NCBI GenBank assembly: GCA_964352675.1
Contig: CAYGSN010000003.1
Location: 55,650 to 119,649, forward strand
Direction: 5' to 3'
DNA length: 64,000 nt
From: CAYGSN01 sp964352675
GTDB lineage: Bacteria > Pseudomonadota > Alphaproteobacteria > Micavibrionales > Micavibrionaceae
The notes below the pieces were generated by a model, which saw nothing but the letters and a program-made list of their open reading frames with translations, was not told the DNA's origin and searched no databases. Of this stretch, positions 1 through 8,005 are shown piece by piece (position 1 is the first letter of the stretch; each line of letters starts with the position of its first letter). Made by a program: the position numbers and the translations under genes.

Positions 1-282
1 GCGGAAATGATCGGCAAAAGAATTAAATCCGTAACCGTGCGCGACACGAAAAGCCGCTGGGGCAGTTGCAGCAGTGATAAATCCCTGTCCTTTTGCTGGC
101 GCCTGATTTTCGCGCCCTATGAGGCGCTGGATTATGTGGTCGCACATGAAGTCGCGCATCTGCGCTATATGGATCACAGCCCGAAATTCTGGGCGCTATG
201 CCGCGATTTATCTGATGATTTTGTCGAAGGCCAGTACTGGATGCGCAACTACGGCGCAGAACTCATGCGCTATACGGTCTAA
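1..282 (+). CDS. YgjP-like (DUF45) zinc metallopeptidase, 3' part
   Basis: The reading frame is open from base 1, so the gene starts upstream of the window and only about 93 C-terminal residues are present. The visible part contains HEVAHLRYMDHS, an HExxH zinc site with a further His five residues on, and a downstream Phe-Trp, as in the YgjP/DUF45 branch of zincin-like peptidases. The HExxH histidines would bind zinc and the Glu would activate water. Proteins of this family are small and cytosolic, and their substrates are largely unknown. It converges on ruvX and the two stop codons overlap in the four bases 279-282. Family call fairly sure; function unknown. Confidence 0.8.
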   Translation, partial: AEMIGKRIKSVTVRDTKSRWGSCSSDKSLSFCWRLIFAPYEALDYVVAHEVAHLRYMDHSPKFWALCRDLSDDFVEGQYWMRNYGAELMRYTV

Positions 283-842
283 AGGCTTGGACCTGGCTCC
301 GAATCTGATGGATCAGCAGTAGAGCCTCCTTCGAATTTTTCCCTCGCCTTTCCTAAGGCATCACACGCTCCTTGGAGAATATGCTGCGCGGCCAGTTTAT
401 CGATCAGCCCGCTTTCCTTTGCTTTCACACGCGTTTTTCGTTTTTCCACAGAGCTATCCACAAACTCTTCCACGGTTTTTGTGGATAACCGTTCATCCCA
501 TAATGCAATCCAGGGGGCGCTCAACCCCGCTTGCTCACGCAGGAACCGTTCAAATTCCAGGGCAAAATCCCGCACCGATTGGGCGCGCCGCCCCTCTTCT
601 CCGCCCATATGCACGGGATAGCCAATCACAAAACCGCCAACCTCATATTCCCGCGCGATATCCATCACGGCCTGCGCGTCCTGCGTGAATTTTCTGCGCC
701 GAACCGTCTGCAGCGGCGTGGCCAACGTTTGATCCGGATTGGATAGCGCCAGCCCAATGGTGGTCTTCCCAACATCCATCCCCAGCAATGCCACACCGCG
801 CGGGCATTCATCCGCGATTTCTTTTAACAATCCGACGCTCAT
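279..842 (-). CDS. ruvX: Putative pre-16S rRNA nuclease / Holliday junction resolvase-like RuvX (YqgF)
   Basis: A 187-residue protein of the YqgF/RuvX RNase H-fold family, thought to process the 5' end of pre-16S rRNA. The first acidic residue lies in GMDVG near residue 20. A DERLST motif lies near the middle, and the late Asp is in LIDKLAA; these fit the family's three acidic metal ligands. I chose the ATG at 842. The frame also extends to a TTG at 863, but the family's N-terminus fits the ATG better. No clear Shine-Dalgarno is visible. It is divergent from gatC, an arrangement common in alphaproteobacteria. The C-terminal 30 residues are Ser/Pro/Glu-rich and probably disordered. Confidence 0.88.
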   Translation of the reverse strand: MSVGLLKEIADECPRGVALLGMDVGKTTIGLALSNPDQTLATPLQTVRRRKFTQDAQAVMDIAREYEVGGFVIGYPVHMGGEEGRRAQSVRDFALEFERFLREQAGLSAPWIALWDERLSTKTVEEFVDSSVEKRKTRVKAKESGLIDKLAAQHILQGACDALGKAREKFEGGSTADPSDSEPGPSL

Positions 843-924
843 AAGATTACTTACAGGTTGCAAGTTAACGTATGCAAGATTATTGTCGTTTTTTTGTCAT
901 GCAAAACGAAACGGTTTTACAAAA

Positions 925-1212
925 ATGTCTATTACGAAAGATGATGTAAAGAAAGTAGCCCGCCTTGCCCGGATTGAAATCAAGGATGACAGGCTGGAGC
1001 CGATGGCGCAGGAACTCAACGGCATCCTGAAATGGGTTGAGCAGCTTTCCGAAGTCGATACGGAGAATGTTGAGCCTGTGCGCAGCGTCGTCAACATCCC
1101 GTTGGAGCTGCGCGCAGATGAAATCACAGACGGCGATTGCGCGGACAAGGTCCTGGCCAATGCGCCAGAAGAAACACAGGGATTCTTCGTGGTTCCGAAG
1201 GTTGTGGAGTAA
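925..1212 (+). CDS. gatC: Asp-tRNA(Asn)/Glu-tRNA(Gln) amidotransferase subunit C
   Basis: A 95-residue GatC, the small subunit that wraps around GatA and GatB in the GatCAB complex, which converts mischarged Glu-tRNA(Gln) and/or Asp-tRNA(Asn) to the amidated form. The N-terminal KKVARLARIEI helix and the C-terminal ETQGFFVVPKVVE are typical of the family. The ATG at 925 gives the normal family length; an in-frame extension to 739 runs antisense through ruvX and is not credible. It lies five bases before gatA and is surely cotranscribed with it. Confidence 0.95.
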   Translation: MSITKDDVKKVARLARIEIKDDRLEPMAQELNGILKWVEQLSEVDTENVEPVRSVVNIPLELRADEITDGDCADKVLANAPEETQGFFVVPKVVE

Positions 1213-1217
1213 GAAAC

Positions 1218-2699
1218 ATGACTGACCTTACCAATCTGACAATCGCCAAAGCCCTTGAGGGCCTAAAGAAAAAGGACTTCACATCTGTTGAACTCACCCA
1301 GGCGCATATTGAGGCCGGTGCGGCAGCGAAAAACCTGAACTGCTATGTCGTGGAAACGCCGGACCTGGCGCTGGAACAGGCTACTGCGTCTGATGCGCGA
1401 TACAGCAAGGGCGAATCTCGCCTCCTGGACGGAATTCCAATCGCCATGAAAGACCTGTTTTGTACCGAAGGCGTGCAAACCACAGCCTCCAGTCATATCC
1501 TCGAGGGATTTATTCCGCCTTATGAATCCACCGTAAGCGGCAATCTGAAGCATGACGGCGCCGTGATGCTGGGCAAGACCAATCTGGATGAATTCGCCAT
1601 GGGTTCATCGAACACCACCAGCTATTTCGGCAATGTCATCAACCCCTGGAAAACCGGGGACGGCAAAGATCTCGTCCCTGGCGGATCTTCCGGCGGTTCG
1701 GCCGCAGCCGTGGCCGCACGCATCGCAATGGGGGCAACGGGGACGGATACCGGCGGCTCCATCCGCCAACCCGCCAGCTTCTGCGGGATTGCCGGAATTA
1801 AACCAACTTACGGGCGCTGCTCGCGCTGGGGCGTTGTCGCCTTCGCCTCATCTCTGGACCAGGCCGGGCCGTTCGCCCGCACGGTCGAAGACTGCGCCCT
1901 GTTGCTGCAATCCATGTCCGGGCACGACCCGAAGGACAGCACCAGCGCGAATATCCCCGTTCCGGATTTCCACGCAGCGCTTCAGGGCAACATCAAGGGC
2001 ATGAAGATTGGAATTCCCAAAGAATACCGCATGGACGGCATGCCGGAAGAAATTGAAAAACTCTGGCAACAGGGAGTGGAATGGATCAAAGAGGCAGGCG
2101 CCGAACCCGTGGAGGTCAGCCTGCCGCATACAAAATACGCGCTGCCGACCTACTACATTATCGCTCCGGCCGAAGCGTCATCCAATCTGGCGCGCTATGA
2201 CGGTGTGCGCTATGGCTTGCGGGTAGACAGTGACGATCTCACTGAAATGTACGAAAAAACCCGCGCCGAAGGTTTTGGTAAAGAGGTACAGCGCCGTATC
2301 CTGATCGGTACATATGTCCTGTCCGCCGGGTATTACGATGCATATTACATCAAGGCGCAAAAAGTCCGCCGCCGCATTCTGGAGGATTTTGATGCCGTTT
2401 TCAAAACCTGCGATGCAATCCTGACGCCGACCTGTCCGTCTGCGGCTTTTGCAATTGGCGAGAATGAGGACGATCCGATCAAGATGTATCTGAATGACAT
2501 CTTTACCGTCACCGCCAATATTGCGGGTCTGCCCGGCATGTCAGTTCCTGCGGGGCTGGATGCGAACGGACTGCCTTTAGGCTTACAGATTATCGGTAAA
2601 GCCTGGGACGAAGAGACCGTCCTGAAGGTCAGCGATATCGTTGAAAAGGCCGCTAATTTTAAGGCCCTGCCGCAAATGCTAAGCCAAAAGGCTGCGTAA
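1218..2699 (+). CDS. gatA: Asp-tRNA(Asn)/Glu-tRNA(Gln) amidotransferase subunit A
   Basis: A 493-residue amidase-signature enzyme that hydrolyses glutamine and passes ammonia to GatB. The Ser-cisSer-Lys triad can be read directly: the Lys is K78 in IAMKD, and the serines are in the Gly/Ser-rich GGSSGGSAAAVAA stretch and in TDTGGSIRQPA. Length is normal. The ATG at 1218 lies five bases after the gatC stop and is preceded by a weak AAGAAA. Frames starting earlier (1137) overlap gatC and are rejected. gatB lies about 740 bases downstream, with one extra gene in between. Confidence 0.97.
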   Translation: MTDLTNLTIAKALEGLKKKDFTSVELTQAHIEAGAAAKNLNCYVVETPDLALEQATASDARYSKGESRLLDGIPIAMKDLFCTEGVQTTASSHILEGFIPPYESTVSGNLKHDGAVMLGKTNLDEFAMGSSNTTSYFGNVINPWKTGDGKDLVPGGSSGGSAAAVAARIAMGATGTDTGGSIRQPASFCGIAGIKPTYGRCSRWGVVAFASSLDQAGPFARTVEDCALLLQSMSGHDPKDSTSANIPVPDFHAALQGNIKGMKIGIPKEYRMDGMPEEIEKLWQQGVEWIKEAGAEPVEVSLPHTKYALPTYYIIAPAEASSNLARYDGVRYGLRVDSDDLTEMYEKTRAEGFGKEVQRRILIGTYVLSAGYYDAYYIKAQKVRRRILEDFDAVFKTCDAILTPTCPSAAFAIGENEDDPIKMYLNDIFTVTANIAGLPGMSVPAGLDANGLPLGLQIIGKAWDEETVLKVSDIVEKAANFKALPQMLSQKAA

Positions 2700-2727
2700 T
2701 ACAGCACTTTGATGTTAGAATAGCTTT

Positions 2728-3369
2728 ATGCGCGTTTTTTTCTTTCTGACAACCCTGATTCTGCTTGCCGCGCCTTCGATAGCCGGGGCGCAGAGCCTGT
2801 TCGAGTTCGGGAAATCCTCCGCCCCTCAAACCACCCTCTTCCCCGAAGAAAAAGGCACGGCAGACGAAGATCAACATCTCTCGCGTTTCTACGAAAACTG
2901 CCTGTCTATCCATCAGGACGGCGCTCTGCCGGAATACGGCCAGGAGCAATGTGCCTGCACCGCGGCGGAAATTAGCCAGTTCATGACACCGGAGAACTTG
3001 CAGGCCGTCCCTGAAGACACCACCGAAGGCAATATCCAGGCATCACGGCTTTATACGCTGGGCTACCTGCCCTGCCTGGAAACCACGGTGCGGCATTTTG
3101 TTTACGATGGCTGTATCAACAATCCGGCCTCCTCCTATCAAAAGGAAATCAAAGTGTTCTGCGGCTGCATGGGCAGCGAGATGGGTGAATTCACCGCGGG
3201 CTTGGCAGATTTTTTCCAATCACAAAATTATGATCCTGCGCGGTTCAAGAACTATTTTATCCCACGCAACCCGCTGAGCTATTTCATGAGTCTGGAGACG
3301 TTCAATATCCAGTACAAATATTACAACCAGCAATGCATGCAGAAGCTGATCTATAAAACCCCTTCATAA
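2728..3369 (+). CDS. Secreted Cys-rich protein of unknown function, inserted between gatA and gatB
   Basis: A 213-residue protein with a clear Sec signal peptide (basic MR, hydrophobic core to about residue 18, AxA-type cleavage after IAGA). The mature part has an internal twofold pattern: a single Cys followed 16 residues later by CAC, then another Cys followed 15 residues later by CGC. This suggests a duplicated, disulfide- or metal-stabilised helical domain. I do not recognise the family. It starts 28 bases after gatA with no good Shine-Dalgarno and ends 68 bases before gatB, on the same strand, so it probably shares their transcript although its product is exported. Confidence 0.75.
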   Translation: MRVFFFLTTLILLAAPSIAGAQSLFEFGKSSAPQTTLFPEEKGTADEDQHLSRFYENCLSIHQDGALPEYGQEQCACTAAEISQFMTPENLQAVPEDTTEGNIQASRLYTLGYLPCLETTVRHFVYDGCINNPASSYQKEIKVFCGCMGSEMGEFTAGLADFFQSQNYDPARFKNYFIPRNPLSYFMSLETFNIQYKYYNQQCMQKLIYKTPS

Positions 3370-3437
3370 ACAGTCTGGACAGCGCCCATCAGACCTTTTA
3401 ACGTATGGCCTTTGAAACACGCAAAAGGCAGGCAGAT

Positions 3438-4889
3438 ATGGCACAGCTTATCAAAGGGGAAACAGGAGATTGGGAAATTGTAATCGGCATGGAGGTCCAT
3501 GCGCAGGTTATTGCGAACTCCAAACTTTTCTCCGGGTCATCTGCACAATTCGGGGCCGAGCCGAATAGCCAGGTCAGTCTGGTAGACGCCGCTATGCCCG
3601 GCATGCTACCGGTTTTAAATGAACATGTCGTCGAGCAGGCCGTAAAAACCGGGCTGGGCCTGAATTCACAGATCAACCTGCATTCTGTTTTTGAGCGCAA
3701 GAATTACTTCTACCCCGATCTACCGCAGGGCTACCAGATCTCGCAATTCGAACATCCAATTGTCGGCAAGGGCATGATTGAGATCGACCTGCCGGATGGC
3801 AGTGTCAAGGAAATCGGCATCACCCGCCTGCATCTGGAACAGGATGCAGGAAAATCCGTCCACGATCTACATCCAAAGAGGTCTTTCGTGGATCTCAACC
3901 GCTCCGGCTGCGCGCTGATGGAAATCGTCTCCGAGCCGGATATACGCGGACCCGAAGAGGCCACTGCCTATCTGTCGAAACTGCGCATGATCCTGCAATA
4001 TCTGGGCACGTGTAACGGCAATATGGATGAGGGTTCCATGCGGGCCGATGTGAATATCTCTGTGCGCAAACCGGGGGACAAGCTGGGGACACGCGCGGAG
4101 ATCAAGAACGTAAACTCCGTGAAAGCCGTGCAACAGGCCATTGATTACGAGGTTCAGCGCCAGATCAACATTATCGAAGGTGGCGGCGAAGTCGTGCAAG
4201 AAACCCGTCTTTGGGACCCGGCGAAGCAGGAAACCCGATCTATGCGCTCCAAGGAAGAGGCCCATGATTACCGCTACTTCCCCGATCCCGACCTGCTGCC
4301 GCTGGAGATCAAAAGCGAATGGGTGGAGAAAATCAAACAAACCCTGCCCGAATTGCCGGATGAGAAGAAACACCGTTTCATGAATGATTTCGGCCTGAGC
4401 CTTTATGATTCCAGCGTTCTGATCGCCGAACGTGTGCGCGCTGATTATTTCGAGGCCGTCGCCAAAGGCCGGGATGCAAAGCTGGCGGCAAACTGGGTGC
4501 TCAACGAATTGCTCGGCGCGCTGAACAAGGACGGAAAATCCATTATCGATTCCCCAATTACGGCCGAAAACCTGGGCGCATTGATCGATTTGATCGCCGA
4601 TAACACCATTTCCGGGAAAATCGCCAAGGATGTGTTTTCCGATATGTATGCAACCGGGAAAGCCCCCGGCGATATCGTTGAGGAAAAGGGGTTGAAGCAA
4701 GTGACTGATACCGGCGCGATCGAAGCGATCGTTGATGAGGTTATAGCCGAAAACCCCGATAACGTTGCGGCCTATAAAGGCGGAAAAGACAAATTATTTG
4801 GGTTCTTTGTCGGGCAGGTCATGAAAAAATCCCAGGGCAAGGCCAACCCCGAAGTGGTCAACACGCTGCTGAAGGAGAAGCTTTCATGA
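3438..4889 (+). CDS. gatB: Asp-tRNA(Asn)/Glu-tRNA(Gln) amidotransferase subunit B
   Basis: GatB carries the kinase and transamidase site of GatCAB, phosphorylating the mischarged tRNA-bound acid before amidation. EIVIGMEVHAQ near the N-terminus, the HRYFPDPDLLPL-type motif (here DYRYFPDPDLLPL) and the C-terminal GatB/YqeY helical domain (ending in PEVVNTLLKEKLS) are all present. The frame opens at ATG 3405, but the second ATG at 3438 has AGGCAGG just before it and matches the family N-terminus, giving 483 residues. The last bases overlap the next gene in ATGA, implying translational coupling. Confidence 0.96.
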   Translation: MAQLIKGETGDWEIVIGMEVHAQVIANSKLFSGSSAQFGAEPNSQVSLVDAAMPGMLPVLNEHVVEQAVKTGLGLNSQINLHSVFERKNYFYPDLPQGYQISQFEHPIVGKGMIEIDLPDGSVKEIGITRLHLEQDAGKSVHDLHPKRSFVDLNRSGCALMEIVSEPDIRGPEEATAYLSKLRMILQYLGTCNGNMDEGSMRADVNISVRKPGDKLGTRAEIKNVNSVKAVQQAIDYEVQRQINIIEGGGEVVQETRLWDPAKQETRSMRSKEEAHDYRYFPDPDLLPLEIKSEWVEKIKQTLPELPDEKKHRFMNDFGLSLYDSSVLIAERVRADYFEAVAKGRDAKLAANWVLNELLGALNKDGKSIIDSPITAENLGALIDLIADNTISGKIAKDVFSDMYATGKAPGDIVEEKGLKQVTDTGAIEAIVDEVIAENPDNVAAYKGGKDKLFGFFVGQVMKKSQGKANPEVVNTLLKEKLS

Positions 4890-5113
4890 GCAAACCGCAA
4901 AAATATGAATACAAAGTCGGCCTTTACCGCGAAGGGTTGCTCGGCTCCCTCTTCCTGGCAGGATCAAAAGTGGATCCGCTCCGCTTTTCGGAATTCCTGA
5001 ACCGCAACGCCGAAGAAGGCTGGGAAGTGGTAACGATGGAACGCGAAAGCCGCCGGATGTTGTTGTTCTGGAACCGCGAAGCCTTTATGGTCATTCTGAA
5101 ACGGGAGATTTAA
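4886..5113 (+). CDS. DUF4177-like small protein
   Basis: A 75-residue soluble protein resembling the DUF4177 family: KYEYKVGLYREG at the start, then an LNRNAEEGWEVVTM helix-strand unit and the final strand AFMVILKREI. DUF4177 proteins are about this size and have no assigned function. The start overlaps the gatB stop by four bases (ATGA), so translation is probably coupled to gatB, and the following membrane protein begins two bases after its stop. The three genes look like one transcript. Family assignment is from pattern recall only. Confidence 0.7.
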   Translation: MSKPQKYEYKVGLYREGLLGSLFLAGSKVDPLRFSEFLNRNAEEGWEVVTMERESRRMLLFWNREAFMVILKREI

Positions 5114-5115
5114 CC

Positions 5116-5337
5116 ATGAGCCTGAACAAGTTTCTTTTGCTCTCTGTCATCGGCATGGTCATTTTTGGCGGATTGCTGACTGTTGCGAAAATATGGTTCC
5201 CGGTGATGGCCTGGGATACCTATATCAAAGTCATGATGACGCTCGGCCTCCTTATTCTCGTGGCCGGGCTGGTGATGATTCTGCGCGCCGATCTGGGCGA
5301 GCACAAAAAGCTCAAGGATGAGAACTACCTGGACTAA
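5116..5337 (+). CDS. Small two-helix inner-membrane protein
   Basis: A 73-residue protein with two predicted membrane segments (about residues 8-28 and 39-57) joined by a short FPVMAWDTYIK loop, and a charged C-terminal tail rich in Lys, Glu and Asp that would face the cytoplasm. It begins two bases after the preceding DUF4177-like gene and probably belongs to the gat transcript. I do not recognise a family. Its end faces a 35-codon frame on the other strand 22 bases away. Confidence 0.6.
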   Translation: MSLNKFLLLSVIGMVIFGGLLTVAKIWFPVMAWDTYIKVMMTLGLLILVAGLVMILRADLGEHKKLKDENYLD

Positions 5338-5359
5338 ACCCAGGAACACTCACAGAACC

Positions 5360-5467
5360 TTAAACGGCAAAAAAAGCAGTGGTCAGCGTCAAAACCAGAA
5401 ATGCGCCCAACGACAGGGCAAACATAACCGCACGCACTTCCTGCTGATGCTTGTTTGAATAATACAT
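5360..5467 (-). CDS. Possible 35-residue single-pass membrane peptide
   Basis: A short ATG frame encodes MYYSNKHQQE followed by a hydrophobic helix of about 22 residues (VMFALSLGAFLVLTLTTAFFAV) ending at a TAA. A polar, positively charged N-terminus followed by one membrane helix is typical of bacterial small membrane proteins, such as accessory subunits of oxidases or transporters. The only start signal is a weak GAGA about 9 bases upstream. It converges on the two-helix membrane gene. No family is recognised. The composition (hydrophobic run up to the stop) argues for a real gene, but the length makes this uncertain. Confidence 0.45.
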   Translation of the reverse strand: MYYSNKHQQEVRAVMFALSLGAFLVLTLTTAFFAV

Positions 5468-5564
5468 CTTTCAATCTCGCAATTTTGTTTTGAGTTGTAT
5501 TATTTCTAGCAAGCTATACTTAAGATTACAAGTCTGGATTTTTCTGTAGGAATCAAAACTTATA

Positions 5565-5592
5565 TTGATTAACGCGGCAAAATCCGTAGAGT
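5565..5592 (+). promoter_or_regulatory. Candidate sigma-70 promoter of tRNA-Ser
   Basis: TTGATT (5565-5570) and TAGAGT (5587-5592) are separated by 16 bases. Transcription would begin near 5599, about 11 bases before the mature tRNA 5' end. Each box matches four or five of six consensus bases. It is the best-placed candidate upstream of the tRNA, but unproven. Confidence 0.4.
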
Positions 5593-5610
5593 AGCTTTTT
5601 ATAGTGATCA

Positions 5611-5703
5611 GGAGACGTGGCCGAGTGGCTGAAGGCAACGGTTTGCTAAATCGTCATACGCTCAAAAGGCGTATCGAGGGTTCGAATCCCTCCGTCTCCG
5701 CCA
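5611..5703 (+). tRNA. tRNA-Ser (anticodon GCU)
   Basis: A class II tRNA with a long variable arm. The acceptor stem GGAGACG (5611-5617) pairs with CGTCTCC (5693-5699), followed by discriminator G and an encoded CCA (5701-5703). The anticodon loop TTGCTAA carries GCT, reading AGC/AGU serine codons. The variable arm pairs ATACGC with GCGTAT. The T-loop is GGTTCGAATCC. The gene is single, and the racemase gene follows it by 63 bases. I looked for a second copy of the 3' end, as at an integration site, and saw none in the next kilobase. Confidence 0.97.
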
Positions 5704-5766
5704 TTAACCCAGAGCGTCTAAATTCGGAACGCCCAGTGGGGTAAGAATTTTGAAGTAAGATTTACA

Positions 5767-6462
5767 ATGAAAACCATAGGCCTTATAGGCGGTCTGAGCT
5801 GGGAATCTAGCGCCGAATATTACCGCATCATTAACCAGTCGATTCAAAAAAGGCTGGGCGGGGTTCATTCAGCCAAAATTGTGATGCATTCTTTTGATTT
5901 TGAAGAAATCAAAGAGCTGCAACATCAGGAAAAGTGGCCGGAATTAACGCAGTGCATGATAGAGGCCGCGCAAAATCTAAAAAATGCCGGAGCTGATTTT
6001 GTAGTCATTTGTTCCAACACCATGCACAAAATGGCTGGTGATATCAGCACCGCCGTGAATATTCCGCTTCTGCATATCGCCGATCCGACGGGACAAAATA
6101 TTGTCGAATCCCGACTTTCCACAATTTTACTTTTGGGAACGGATTTCACAATGACGCATGATTTTTACAAAGGACGTTTGAAAGATAAATTTGGGCTTCA
6201 GGTTCTCATACCGGACGATGCGGATCGCGCCATTGTTCACGGAACGATTTATAATGAACTTGTAAAAGGTGTAATAAATCCGTCATCAAGAGAAGAATTT
6301 AAAAGGGTGATCGATCAAGCTGTTCATCACGGTGCAGAAGGCGTAATCCTTGGCTGTACGGAAATCATGCTCCTCGTTAAGCCGGATGACAGTTCTGTTC
6401 CAGTTTTTGATACAACGACTTTGCATGCCGAGAACGCAGCATCACTCTCTCTGCAGCCTTAA
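5767..6462 (+). CDS. Aspartate/glutamate (amino-acid) racemase, YgeA/RacD type
   Basis: A 231-residue cofactor-independent racemase. It opens with KTIGLIGGLSWESSAEYYR, as in the aspartate/glutamate racemase family, and carries the two catalytic cysteines in VICSNTMHKM (near residue 83) and ILGCTEI (near residue 196). The enzyme interconverts L- and D-amino acids; D-glutamate or D-aspartate could feed peptidoglycan, but substrate specificity cannot be read from the sequence. It is followed by unrelated genes and lies just downstream of tRNA-Ser. By hand count its GC is about 40-45%, clearly below its neighbours, which suggests recent acquisition. Confidence 0.9.
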   Translation: MKTIGLIGGLSWESSAEYYRIINQSIQKRLGGVHSAKIVMHSFDFEEIKELQHQEKWPELTQCMIEAAQNLKNAGADFVVICSNTMHKMAGDISTAVNIPLLHIADPTGQNIVESRLSTILLLGTDFTMTHDFYKGRLKDKFGLQVLIPDDADRAIVHGTIYNELVKGVINPSSREEFKRVIDQAVHHGAEGVILGCTEIMLLVKPDDSSVPVFDTTTLHAENAASLSLQP

Positions 6463-6580
6463 TTTTTCATCTGCTCGCAACCTAGAAAGATACAGGCTAA
6501 CCCGGTCGTGTCTTTTTTGCTTTGCTCTTACTTTTAATCTGTCCCTTCGCGCCTTAAATCATTTATGTTACCTTTGATTC

Positions 6581-8005
6581 ATGACCAAGCACGTATTCGA
6601 CTTCCCTGATCCGTTCCTCAATAAAAAACGAAAAACCCATATCCCGCTGGTTTGTGTGCGGGAGGGGGAATTTAAGGCATGGCTGAAAAAGCAGCCGGCC
6701 AAAATCAAGCAACTGGCCGGGGAGTTTAATTTTGATCCCAAAGGCAAGCTGGCCCTGCCCGACCGGGGTAAGGACGGGGCGATTGAGCGTATTTATGTGA
6801 TCATTGCTGCGCCGCTGGGCCTGTATGATTTTGCAAAAATCTATACGGCGCTTGGGTCAATGTTTTCAAAAGAGTTCCTTGAAAGCGCCAGCTTTGGGCT
6901 GGAGGATACATCTCTGAAACCGGCGGAGATTGAGCGCGCTTGTGTGGGCTGGTCGCTGGCGGCGTACGTGTTTGAGACGTACAAAAAATCCGGTAGCGGA
7001 CGGCCCATGCTGGCCTGGCCCGCAAAAGTTAATAAACGCGCGGTGCTGGCCCGCGCCAATGGCATTCACCTGCTGCGCAGCCTGATCAACACCCCGGCCA
7101 ATGATATGGGCCCGGATGCGATCGAGGCTGTGGCCAAACAGCTCTCCAAGCAATTTGAAGCAAAGATCAAGGTCGTACGCGGCAATGATTTGCTTAAGGA
7201 AAACTTTCCGCTGATCCATATGGTCGGACGGGCGAATGACCGCGCCCCGCGCCTGCTTGATCTCACCTGGGGCAAGGCCAGCCATCCGAAGATCACGATC
7301 GTCGGCAAGGGCGTAGCATTCGATACGGGCGGGCTGAACATCAAGCCCTCGCAATATATGGCGCTGATGAAAAAGGATATGGGCGGGGCAGCGCATGCGC
7401 TCGGTCTGGCCTGGGCGGTGATGGCGCTGGCGCTGCCTGTACGTTTGCGCGTTATCATTCCGGCGGTGGAGAATTCGATCAGCGGCAATGCCTTCCGCCC
7501 CGGCGATGTGAGCAAAAGCCGCAAAGGGCTTACGGTGGAGAACACGAACACCGATGCCGAAGGGCGCCTCATCCTGGCCGATGCGCTCACCTATGCTTGT
7601 GAGGACAAGCCGGAGCTGGTGATTGATTTCGCTACACTGACCGGCTCGGCCCGCGCCGCGCTGGGGCAGGAAATTCCGGCCATGTTTTCCAATGATGATA
7701 AAATCGCCGAGAAGCTTCAGAAACTGTCCATGAGCACCGAAGACCCGCTCTGGCGCATGCCGCTGTGGCAGGGCTATCAAAAGCTGATCCAGAGCGATAT
7801 TGCCGACCTGCATAACAGCGCGGGGCCGCCGGGCGATCTGATCTATAGCGCCCTGTTCCTTGAGCGCTTTGTCGCGGAAAGCCAGAAATGGGTGCATATT
7901 GATTGCTTCGCGTGGGAAAGTAGCGGCAAACCTGGACGGCCCAAGGGCGGCGCAGATACCGGCCTGCGGGCGGTTTTAGCGTATATTGAAGCGACGTACG
8001 GCTAG
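6581..8005 (+). CDS. Leucyl aminopeptidase-family (M17) metallopeptidase
   Basis: A 474-residue M17 aminopeptidase, a two-metal cytosolic exopeptidase that removes N-terminal residues from peptides. The conserved metal- and substrate-binding segments are visible: VGKGVAFDTGGLNIK, MKKDMGGAAH, and NTDAEGRLILADAL, which carries the catalytic Arg. The C-terminal domain is complete, while the N-terminal domain is the usual diverged one. It could be PepA-like or the alphaproteobacterial PepB-like branch; I cannot separate them by eye. Its stop shares the bases 8002-8005 with the stop of the opposite Mur-ligase gene. Confidence 0.92.
   Translation: MTKHVFDFPDPFLNKKRKTHIPLVCVREGEFKAWLKKQPAKIKQLAGEFNFDPKGKLALPDRGKDGAIERIYVIIAAPLGLYDFAKIYTALGSMFSKEFLESASFGLEDTSLKPAEIERACVGWSLAAYVFETYKKSGSGRPMLAWPAKVNKRAVLARANGIHLLRSLINTPANDMGPDAIEAVAKQLSKQFEAKIKVVRGNDLLKENFPLIHMVGRANDRAPRLLDLTWGKASHPKITIVGKGVAFDTGGLNIKPSQYMALMKKDMGGAAHALGLAWAVMALALPVRLRVIIPAVENSISGNAFRPGDVSKSRKGLTVENTNTDAEGRLILADALTYACEDKPELVIDFATLTGSARAALGQEIPAMFSNDDKIAEKLQKLSMSTEDPLWRMPLWQGYQKLIQSDIADLHNSAGPPGDLIYSALFLERFVAESQKWVHIDCFAWESSGKPGRPKGGADTGLRAVLAYIEATYG

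Noticed and set aside
3867..4700. A 277-codon open frame on the minus strand inside gatB
   Set aside because: It is antisense to conserved GatB codons, has no family resemblance, and is typical of shadow frames in GC-rich genes.
5611..6580. tRNA-Ser as an integration site
   Set aside because: No second copy of the tRNA 3' end and no integrase nearby; xerD in this window is the chromosomal type and 40 kb away.
6866..7897. A 343-codon minus-strand open frame inside the aminopeptidase gene
   Set aside because: The plus strand encodes all M17 metal-site motifs there; the antisense frame shows no domain and Cys/His/Arg-rich shadow composition.
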